7,142 bases of DNA, taken from the NCBI GenBank assembly GCA_003220855.1, contig QHTP01000255.1:1-7142 (forward strand), read 5' to 3'. Below the pieces are notes generated by a model, which worked only from the letters and a program-made list of their open reading frames with translations, did no database searches and was not told the origin of the DNA. Shown piece by piece: positions 1-6,297 of this stretch; position 1 is the stretch's first letter; each line of letters opens with the position of its first letter. Source of the DNA: Gemmatimonadota bacterium (GTDB taxonomy: Bacteria; Gemmatimonadota; Gemmatimonadetes; Gemmatimonadales; GWC2-71-9). The translations under genes were made by a program, and so were the position numbers.

Positions 1-1572
1 CGCCAGCGGCATCTTCGCCAGCTCTTCGCCGACGATCCACGCCGGGGCGAGCGTCTGACCGCCGAAGCCGCCGGGCTCTATCTCGACTACTCGAAGCATC
101 GCGTAACCGATGCGACACTCGGTTTGCTGCTCCGGCTGGCCGAGGAATGCGGCTTGCCCCGGCGCATTGATGCCATGTTCAGCGGCGAGAAGGTCAACGT
201 GACCGAGCAGCGGGCCGCGCTCCACGTTGCTCTCCGAGCTCCGAAGCACGAGCGGATGCTGGTCGACGGGGTGGACGTAGTACCCGAGGTGCACGCCGTC
301 CTCGACCGCATGGCGGCCTTCTGCGACGAGGTGCGCAGCGGCCGCTGGCGCGGGCACACCGGGCGGCCCATCCGCAACATCATCAACATCGGCATCGGCG
401 GCTCCGATCTCGGCCCAGTGATGGCCTACGAGGCGCTGCGGCATTACAGTCGGCGCCATATGACGTTCCGCTTCGTCTCCAACGTCGACGGCACGGACCT
501 CGTGGAGGCCACGCGCGACCTCGATCCCGCCGAGACGCTGTTCATCGTCTGCTCCAAGACGTTCACGACGCTCGAGATGCTGACCAACGCCCACTCGGCC
601 CGCGTCTGGTGCCTGCGCAAGCTCGGCGACGAGCGGGCGGTACGACAGCACTTCGTTGCTGTTTCGACGAACGACGAGGGTGTGGCGAAGTTCGGCATCG
701 ATCCCGCCAACATGTTCGGCTTCTGGGACTGGGTCGGCGGGCGTTACTCGATGGACTCGGCGATCGGGCTGTCCACGATGCTGGCGATCGGCCCGGAGTA
801 CTTCCGCGACATGCTCGGTGGGTTCCATGTGATGGACGTGCATTTCCGCACCGCGCCGTTGGAGCGGAATCTCCCGGTGATCATGGGGCTGCTGGCGGTC
901 TGGTACGGCGACTTCTTCGATGCGCAGACGGTCGCAGTGCTGCCGTACGACCAGTACCTCAAGCGCTTCCCCGCGTATCTCCAGCAGTTGACAATGGAGA
1001 GCAACGGGAAGCACACCACGCTCGACGGCACCCGCATCGACTACCAGACCGGGCCGATTCTCTGGGGGGAGCCCGGCACCAATGGACAGCATTCGTTCTA
1101 TCAGTTGATTCATCAAGGCACTAAGCTCGTCCCGTGCGACTTCATCGCGTTCTCCCGATCGCTGAACCCGCTGGATGGTCACCACGATCTGCTCATGGCG
1201 AACGTGTTCGCGCAGGCCGAGGCGCTCGCCTTCGGCAAGACGGAGCGCATGATCGAGGCCGAAGGGACGCCTGCGTGGCTCGTGCCGCACCGCGTCTTCG
1301 AAGGGAATCGGCCGAGCTCGACGATTCTCGCCGAGCGCTTGACGCCGGCGATTCTGGGCTCGCTCGTCGCGCTGTACGAGCACAGCGTGTTTACGCAGGG
1401 CGTCATCTGGAACATCGACTCGTTCGATCAATGGGGTGTGGAGCTTGGCAAGACGCTGGCACAGCGGATCGCGGGCGAGCTGCGGGGCTCCAGCGCTGCC
1501 GCGGACGCCCACGACAGCTCGACTACGGCGCTGATCCGCCGCTACGTGGGTTCGCGGGGGAGCGCTCGATGA
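1..1572 (+). CDS. pgi: Glucose-6-phosphate isomerase, 5'-truncated by window edge
   Basis: Cytosolic enzyme that interconverts glucose-6-phosphate and fructose-6-phosphate. The reading frame is open from base 1, and the residues before the first candidate start codon already match the family (LFADD, LDYSKHRVT, then MFSGEKVNVTEQRA), so the gene begins upstream of the window. 523 residues are visible. Comparison with the E. coli enzyme (549 aa, recalled) suggests about 22 N-terminal residues are missing. Motifs in order, in visible numbering: NIGIGGSDLGP for the sugar phosphate-binding loop, SKTFTTLE, GGRYS with the conserved Arg248, MESNGK with the catalytic Glu333, TNGQHSF with the catalytic His364, and the C-terminal signature FDQWGVELGK ending in catalytic Lys484. 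All key residues are present, so it should be active. The stop overlaps the tkt start by four bases. In this operon it links glucokinase-derived glucose-6-phosphate to fructose-6-phosphate, a transketolase substrate. The family assignment is secure; only the 5' end is unknown. Confidence 0.97.
   Translation, partial: RQRHLRQLFADDPRRGERLTAEAAGLYLDYSKHRVTDATLGLLLRLAEECGLPRRIDAMFSGEKVNVTEQRAALHVALRAPKHERMLVDGVDVVPEVHAVLDRMAAFCDEVRSGRWRGHTGRPIRNIINIGIGGSDLGPVMAYEALRHYSRRHMTFRFVSNVDGTDLVEATRDLDPAETLFIVCSKTFTTLEMLTNAHSARVWCLRKLGDERAVRQHFVAVSTNDEGVAKFGIDPANMFGFWDWVGGRYSMDSAIGLSTMLAIGPEYFRDMLGGFHVMDVHFRTAPLERNLPVIMGLLAVWYGDFFDAQTVAVLPYDQYLKRFPAYLQQLTMESNGKHTTLDGTRIDYQTGPILWGEPGTNGQHSFYQLIHQGTKLVPCDFIAFSRSLNPLDGHHDLLMANVFAQAEALAFGKTERMIEAEGTPAWLVPHRVFEGNRPSSTILAERLTPAILGSLVALYEHSVFTQGVIWNIDSFDQWGVELGKTLAQRIAGELRGSSAAADAHDSSTTALIRRYVGSRGSAR
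1556..1562 (+). promoter_or_regulatory. Ribosome binding site for tkt
   Basis: GGGGGAG lies inside the 3' end of pgi, six bases before the ATG at 1569. It is a purine-rich match to the Shine-Dalgarno core and supports the ATG that overlaps the pgi stop (ATGA) over the far-upstream in-frame starts. The combination suggests translational coupling of tkt to pgi. Confidence 0.6.
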
Positions 1573-3638
1573 CCGCCCAGACGGTCACCATCGACGATGT
1601 CTGCATCAACACCATCCGCGTGCTCAGCATCGATGCCGTAGAGCAGGCGGCGTCAGGACATCCGGGAATGCCAATGGGCGCCGCCCCGATGGCCTACGTG
1701 CTGTGGACGCGACACCTCCGGCATGACCCCACACAGCCGAAATGGGCCAATCGCGACCGGTTCGTCCTCTCGGCGGGGCACGGGAGCATGCTGCTCTACA
1801 GCCTGTTGTTTCTGACGGGGTACGACCTCACGCTGGACGATCTCAAGCACTTCCGGCGCTGGGGCAGCCGAACCCCGGGGCATCCTGAGCGTGGGAGCAG
1901 CACGGGCATCGAGGTGACCACGGGGCCGCTCGGCCAAGGGTTCGGCAATGCCGTCGGGATGGCGATGGCGGAACGCTGGCTGGCCGCCACGTTCAACCGG
2001 CCGGGTCACTCGATCGTCGACCACCGGACCTACGTCATCGCGAGCGACGGGGACCTGATGGAGGGCGTTGCCGCCGAAGCGGCATCGCTCGCCGGCGACC
2101 TGCATCTCGGCCGGCTGATCGTGCTCTACGACTCGAACCTCATTACCCTCTCGGCGACCACCAACGTCACCTTCTCGGAAGACGTCGGGGCGCGCTTCGC
2201 GGCATACGGCTGGCACGTCCAGCACGTTGACGGGATGGACGTGGCCGCGGTCGACGCGGCGCTCGCGGCAGCCCGCGCCGAGGAGAGCCGGCCCTCGCTT
2301 ATCGTGGCGCGCACGCACATCGGGTTCGGGAGCCCGCACAAGCAGGACACCTTCCAGGCCCACGGCGAGCCGCTGGGGGCGGACGAAGTGCGGCTGACCA
2401 AGCGGGCCTACGGCTGGCCGGAAGACCGCACGTTTTACGTCCCCGAGGAGGTGCAGCGGGAATTCGCCAAGGTCGGCACGCGCGGGGCGGCGTGGCGCAA
2501 CGCCTGGCAGCAGGTCATGGACGGCTACCGTGCCGCACACGGGGAGCTCGCCGACGAGTTCGCCCGCGTTATGGCAGGACAGCTTCCCCCGCACTGGGAC
2601 GACCGGCTGCCGACGTACACGCCCCAGGACGGTGCGGTGGCCACGCGAGACGCCGGTGGCAAGGCGATCGAGGCACTGGCCGAGTCGGTGCCGAATCTCG
2701 TCGGCGGATCGGCGGATCTCGATCCGTCCACGCGCACAATGATGAAAGGCAAGGGGGACTTTCAGAGCGCGACTGTGCTGGAGGACGGGCAGACCCCGCC
2801 GACCCAGGGAGCGGCCGGCGGGGTGTGGGGGTACGCGGGACGGAACATCCATTTCGGGATCCGCGAGCACGCGATGACCGCGATCCTCACGGGAATGGCG
2901 CACCACGGGGGCGTGGTGCCGTTCGGCGCGACCTTCCTGACGTTCTCGGACTACATGCGCCCGAGTATCCGGCTCGCCGCGTTGAGCGCGGGACATGTGA
3001 TCTACGTGTGGACCCACGACAGCATCGCACTTGGCGAGGACGGACCAACGCATCAACCGGTCGAGCAGCTCGCCAGTCTGCGGGCGATGCCGAACCTGCT
3101 GCTGCTCCGGCCGGCCGACGCCAACGAAACGGTCGAGGCGTGGCGGATCGCGATGCGGCACACGAGCGGGCCCGTCGGTCTAGTGCTCACACGCCAGAAG
3201 CTGCCGGTACTCGACCGGACCACGCTCGCCCCGTCCGCAGGCACCGCACGCGGCGCATACGTCCTGATCGACGCGGGTGAGGGGTTGCCCGAGCTCATTC
3301 TCATCGCGACGGGCTCGGAGGTTTCGCTCGCGCTCGACGCGCACCGACAGCTCGCCAGCGAGGGCGTTCGCAGCCGCGTCGTGTCGATGCCGTCGTGGGA
3401 GTTGTTCGAGGCGCAATCGGCCGAATACCGCCAAGCGGTGCTGCCGCCCGCGGTGCACGCGAGGGTCAGCGTGGAAGCCGGCTCGCCGTTCGGCTGGGAA
3501 CGGTACGTCGGGCCGCGCGGCGCGATCATCGGCGTGGACCGCTTCGGCGCATCGGCGCCGGGACCCGAGGTGATGGCGCGGTACGGGTTCAGCGTGGAGC
3601 ACGTCGTCGCGACGGCGAAGGCGGTTCTCGCCCGGTGA
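1569..3638 (+). CDS. tkt: Transketolase
   Basis: Thiamine diphosphate (ThDP)-dependent enzyme of the pentose phosphate pathway that moves two-carbon ketol units between sugar phosphates; 689 residues, slightly longer than the usual 660-670. The N-terminal ThDP domain shows SGHPGMPMG with His31, SAGHGS, GPLGQGFGNAVG, and SDGDLMEG (Asp160) to YDSN (Asn190), the metal/ThDP ligand pair with the same 30-residue spacing as E. coli. HIGFGSPHKQ follows. The pyrimidine domain shows GGSADLDPS, the catalytic GIREHAM with Glu433, YMRPSIRLAAL and GEDGPTHQPVE with His495. The C-terminal domain shows ATGSEVSLALDA and EAGSPFGWERYVG. Odd points: the usual Gly-Asp-Gly start of the ThDP motif is Ser-Asp-Gly, and about 20 extra residues lie between ADLDPS and the catalytic Glu compared with E. 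coli. The start was chosen because conserved sequence begins just after this ATG and a good ribosome site precedes it. It overlaps pgi by four bases. The fold and residues fit transketolase rather than dihydroxyacetone synthase, though sequence alone cannot exclude related activity. Confidence 0.96.
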   Translation: MTAQTVTIDDVCINTIRVLSIDAVEQAASGHPGMPMGAAPMAYVLWTRHLRHDPTQPKWANRDRFVLSAGHGSMLLYSLLFLTGYDLTLDDLKHFRRWGSRTPGHPERGSSTGIEVTTGPLGQGFGNAVGMAMAERWLAATFNRPGHSIVDHRTYVIASDGDLMEGVAAEAASLAGDLHLGRLIVLYDSNLITLSATTNVTFSEDVGARFAAYGWHVQHVDGMDVAAVDAALAAARAEESRPSLIVARTHIGFGSPHKQDTFQAHGEPLGADEVRLTKRAYGWPEDRTFYVPEEVQREFAKVGTRGAAWRNAWQQVMDGYRAAHGELADEFARVMAGQLPPHWDDRLPTYTPQDGAVATRDAGGKAIEALAESVPNLVGGSADLDPSTRTMMKGKGDFQSATVLEDGQTPPTQGAAGGVWGYAGRNIHFGIREHAMTAILTGMAHHGGVVPFGATFLTFSDYMRPSIRLAALSAGHVIYVWTHDSIALGEDGPTHQPVEQLASLRAMPNLLLLRPADANETVEAWRIAMRHTSGPVGLVLTRQKLPVLDRTTLAPSAGTARGAYVLIDAGEGLPELILIATGSEVSLALDAHRQLASEGVRSRVVSMPSWELFEAQSAEYRQAVLPPAVHARVSVEAGSPFGWERYVGPRGAIIGVDRFGASAPGPEVMARYGFSVEHVVATAKAVLAR

Positions 3639-3727
3639 CTGGCGTTGGCGTCTGTGGTACGAACGTGCTATTGGCGCTCCGCCAGGCCGCCCGCGACTAT
3701 TCGCGTAACGATGCGCCGAGGTGGCCT
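3639..3727 (+). other. Intergenic gap tkt-glgA, only non-coding stretch
   Basis: These 89 bases separate the tkt stop from the preferred glgA ATG. They hold a small perfect hairpin (TGGCG, loop CTC, CGCCA, at 3672-3684), and the TGGCG arm also occurs at 3640-3644 and 3646-3650, so alternative pairings are possible. There is no T-run after the hairpin, so it does not look like an intrinsic terminator. No convincing -35/-10 pair was found. The frame of glgA stays open through the whole gap, so it could instead code for an N-terminal extension of GlgA starting at GTG 3635. Confidence 0.5.
3718..3721 (+). promoter_or_regulatory. Ribosome binding site for glgA
   Basis: GAGG (within GAGGTGG, 3718-3724) sits six bases before the ATG at 3728. 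It decides the start in favour of this ATG over the in-frame GTG codons at 3635 and 3665. Confidence 0.55.
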
Positions 3728-5302
3728 ATGACCCCCAAACAAACCAGCACGCTCGCGCCGACGCGGCACCCCGCCGCCAAGCGGCGGCTCCCGGACGGCA
3801 TTGTTCCCGAGCCGGCGCGGCAGCGCCCGCAGCGTTTTGGGGTCGTCCACCTCGCCTGGGAGTACTTGCCGCTGGCGCGAACCGGGGGATTGGGTGAAGC
3901 GGTCAGCGGTCTGGCCCGCTTTGAAGCGGCGTCGGGGATGTCGGCCACGGTCGTCATGCCGCTGCATCGCTGCGTGCGGGAGGTCGCCTCCCGCCTCGAT
4001 CCGGTTGGCCCTTCCTTTCCGGTCCAAGTGGGACCGCGGGTGGAAGGCGCACGACTGTTCCGGCTCGCGGAGCCCGGTCCCGGCCCGGCCATCTTCTTGA
4101 TCGAGCACCAGGGCTACTTTGATCGACCGGGCATCTACGGTGACGAGGGGTCGGACTACCCGGACAACGCCCGGCGATTCGCGCTGTTCGCCCGAGCGGC
4201 GCTGGCGGTACTGCCCCGGATCGCGCCGTCCGCTCGGATCCTGCACGCGCACGACTGGCATACGGCCCTGGCTCCGGTCTACCTGCGGACCGCGCATGCC
4301 GGAGAGCCCTACTACGACCGGCTGGGCACCGTGCTCTCGGTCCACAACGCGGGGTTTCAGGGGCATTTCCCGCCCGACACCGTCACGGACCTTGGACTGG
4401 CCGCGGAGCTCTATGATTGGCGGGCGCTCGAGTGGTTCGGCCGGATGAACGTCCTGAAGGGTGGCCTGGCGTTTTCCGACGTCGTGGTCACGGTGAGTCC
4501 ATCGCACGCCCGTGAGCTGCGAACGCCGCAGGGCGGGTTCGGACTCGATGACACCTTTGCCGCGCTCGGCGATCGGCTCGTCGGGATATTGAATGGAATC
4601 GATGGGGCCGTCTGGAATCCCCAGGCCGACCCGGCGATCGCAGCGCCGTATTCGCCGACCGACCTGGTCGGCAAGCGGCGCTGCAAGGCCGCGCTTCAAC
4701 GGGCCTTCGGCCTGGCGTCCCGCCCCCGAATCCCGCTGTTCGCGATGAGCGCGCGCCTGGTGGCACAGAAAGGCCTCGACCTCATTCTGGGAGGCGGTCT
4801 GCTGGCCATACCCGACGCCCAATTCGTGTTTCTGGGAGGGGGGGAGAAACGCTATGAACAGGCCTTGACCGACTTGGCCGCCGCCGCGCCCGACCGCATC
4901 GCCGCGCAAGTCACCTTCACTGATCGAGTCGAGCACGAGCTGCTGGCCGGGGCAGACATGCTCCTGATGCCGTCACTGTATGAGCCCTGCGGCCTGACAC
5001 AGATGCGCGCGCAGCTCTACGGCACCATTCCGGTGGCTCGTCGCGTCGGTGGGCTGACCGATACGATCGAGGACGGAGCGACCGGCTTTCTGTTCGACGA
5101 GTATTCGCCGGCGGCGCTCGGGCGCGCGACTCGGCAGGCGATCGAACGCTACGCGGAAGGGCACTCCTGGGAGCGGATGATGCACGCAGCGATGAGCCAG
5201 GACTTTGGCTGGCGGCGCTCCGGCGAGGGGTATGTGCAGGCTTATGGGCGAGCGCTGGCGTCGCGGTCCGTGCACACGAGGCACAGCGCGGAGGCGCCGT
5301 GA
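3728..5302 (+). CDS. glgA: Glycogen (starch) synthase, GT5 family
   Basis: Cytosolic GT-B glycosyltransferase that adds glucose from a nucleotide sugar (ADP-glucose in most bacterial GT5 members) to the non-reducing end of alpha-1,4-glucan. 524 residues against about 477 in E. coli. The first ~37 residues are a Pro/Arg/Lys-rich extension with no family match; the starch synthase catalytic domain then runs to about residue 290, followed by the glycosyltransferase group 1 domain. Motifs: ARTGGLGEA (residues 50-58), GDEGSDYPDNARRF, HAHDWHT (His175, Asp176), SVHNAGFQG (His206), VSPSHARE, GILNGIDGAVWNP, SARLVAQKGLD (Arg343, Lys348), and EPCGLTQ with the acidic active-site Glu419. Odd: the conserved nucleotide-sugar Lys of the KTGGL motif (Lys15 in E. 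coli) is Arg51, and the following Asp is Glu. Start: ATG with a GAGG site; GTG 3635, overlapping the tkt stop, is an in-frame alternative adding 31 residues. Its stop overlaps glk by four bases. Substrate preference for ADP- or UDP-glucose cannot be read here. Confidence 0.93.
   Translation: MTPKQTSTLAPTRHPAAKRRLPDGIVPEPARQRPQRFGVVHLAWEYLPLARTGGLGEAVSGLARFEAASGMSATVVMPLHRCVREVASRLDPVGPSFPVQVGPRVEGARLFRLAEPGPGPAIFLIEHQGYFDRPGIYGDEGSDYPDNARRFALFARAALAVLPRIAPSARILHAHDWHTALAPVYLRTAHAGEPYYDRLGTVLSVHNAGFQGHFPPDTVTDLGLAAELYDWRALEWFGRMNVLKGGLAFSDVVVTVSPSHARELRTPQGGFGLDDTFAALGDRLVGILNGIDGAVWNPQADPAIAAPYSPTDLVGKRRCKAALQRAFGLASRPRIPLFAMSARLVAQKGLDLILGGGLLAIPDAQFVFLGGGEKRYEQALTDLAAAAPDRIAAQVTFTDRVEHELLAGADMLLMPSLYEPCGLTQMRAQLYGTIPVARRVGGLTDTIEDGATGFLFDEYSPAALGRATRQAIERYAEGHSWERMMHAAMSQDFGWRRSGEGYVQAYGRALASRSVHTRHSAEAP
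5290..5294 (+). promoter_or_regulatory. Ribosome binding site for glk
   Basis: GGAGG within the glgA 3' end lies four bases before the GTG at 5299. It supports a GTG start that overlaps the glgA stop codon (GTGA) and hence coupled translation. Confidence 0.65.
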
Positions 5303-6297
5303 GAGTGCTCGCCGGCGACATCGGTGGCACGAACGCACGGCTTGCGATCGTCGACGTCGATGGCCGGCGGGCGCGCGTTGAAGGAGAGCAGCGGTTCGCG
5401 TCTCAGGACGCTCCCGGCCTCGCGCCGCTTGTGCGGCGCTTCCTCGGGGAAGCGGGGAGGTCACTCGAGTGGGCCTGCTTCGCGGTCGCCGGCCGCGTGA
5501 TCGACGGCGTGGCCCGGACGTCCAACCTGCCGTGGACCATCGACGAGCGCGAGCTGGCTGCGGCGATCGGCATCGCCCATACCTCCGTCATCAACGACTT
5601 CGACGCCGTCGGTCACGGGCTCGCCCTGCTCGGGCCGAAGGACGTCGAGACCATCCAAGAGGGAGAGCCGATCGCCCACGGCCCCGTCGCGCTCATCGGC
5701 GCGGGCACGGGGCTCGGGGAAGCGTTTCTTTCCTGGGATGGCGGCCGCTATCGCGTCCACCCGTCGGAGGGCGGGCATGCGGAGTTCGCGGCGCGCGACC
5801 AGGTCGAGTGGGAGCTCCGCCGCTCGCTGCAGGATGAGTTCGGCCGTGTCTCCGGCGAGCGGGTCGTTTCGGGACCCGGCCTAATCGCCATCTACCGGCA
5901 TCTCGCGGCGGCAGGCTCCGTCGTCGAGAACGACGCCGTACGGGCTGAGATGGGTCGACAGGATCCCGCGGCCGTCATCGTGCAGCACGGTCTGGACGGA
6001 ACCGATCCGCTGTGCGCCGCCGTGCTTGACCGGTTCACCTCGCTGCTCGGCGCACTGGCGGGGGACCTGGCCCTGACAGTCCTCGCGACGGGCGGCGTCT
6101 TCGTGGCCGGGGGGATCGCGCCGCGGATCGTGACGCAGCTCAGGACCGGGCCTTTTCTGGCCGCGTTTCGCGCCAAGGGGCGCCTCTCCGCCTTCATGCT
6201 AGGAGTCCCCGTCCGCGTCATCACCAATCCCAACGTCGGACTGCTCGGCGCTGCGGCCGTCGCGGCGGAGCGGTGTCGGGCGGAGATGAGCCCGTAA
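5299..6297 (+). CDS. glk: Glucokinase (Glk family, hexokinase fold)
   Basis: Cytosolic kinase making glucose-6-phosphate from glucose and ATP; 332 residues, close to the 321 of E. coli Glk. The phosphate loop DIGGTN (Asp7-Asn12) is followed by SVINDF with the catalytic base Asp100, GAGTGLG (134-140), the glucose-binding EGGH (Glu157, His160), SGERVVSGPGL with Glu187, and a C-terminal GGVFVAGGI plus NPNVGLLGAA. Asp100, Glu157, His160 and Glu187 fall at the same numbers as in the E. coli enzyme, as recalled. The pattern fits the Glk group and not the ROK group, because there is no CxCGxxGCxE zinc motif. The start is GTG, chosen because GDIGGTN follows at once and a GGAGG lies just upstream; it overlaps the glgA stop by four bases. 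In this operon the likely glucose source is the downstream GH15 enzyme acting on alpha-glucan. Some family members use polyphosphate or ADP as donor; I assume ATP from family resemblance. Confidence 0.95.
   Translation: MRVLAGDIGGTNARLAIVDVDGRRARVEGEQRFASQDAPGLAPLVRRFLGEAGRSLEWACFAVAGRVIDGVARTSNLPWTIDERELAAAIGIAHTSVINDFDAVGHGLALLGPKDVETIQEGEPIAHGPVALIGAGTGLGEAFLSWDGGRYRVHPSEGGHAEFAARDQVEWELRRSLQDEFGRVSGERVVSGPGLIAIYRHLAAAGSVVENDAVRAEMGRQDPAAVIVQHGLDGTDPLCAAVLDRFTSLLGALAGDLALTVLATGGVFVAGGIAPRIVTQLRTGPFLAAFRAKGRLSAFMLGVPVRVITNPNVGLLGAAAVAAERCRAEMSP

Noticed and set aside
124..126. TTG as the start of pgi
   Set aside because: The codons before it, back to base 1, encode conserved isomerase sequence (LDYSKHRVT), so this is an internal Leu codon.
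1134..1568. Upstream extension of the tkt frame into pgi
   Set aside because: The extension is an Arg/Ala-rich out-of-frame reading of pgi. Transketolase homology starts after ATG 1569, which has its own ribosome site.
1653..3161. 502-codon open frame on the - strand inside tkt
   Set aside because: The + strand frame here is an unmistakable transketolase. The antisense product is rich in Arg, Pro, Val, His and Gly with no family motif, as expected from GC-rich codon third positions.
3672..3684. Hairpin between tkt and glgA as a terminator
   Set aside because: The stem is only five base pairs with a three-base loop and no T-run after it. It is too weak to support transcription termination.
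3671..3700. Possible sigma-70 promoter before glgA (TTGGCG, then GACTAT)
   Set aside because: The -10 match is only three of six and the -35 four of six with 18-base spacing. Such matches arise by chance in sequence of this length.
3668..4936. 422-codon open frame on the - strand inside glgA
   Set aside because: It is antisense to conserved GlgA motifs, has a low-complexity Arg/Gly-rich product, and shows no recognisable domain.
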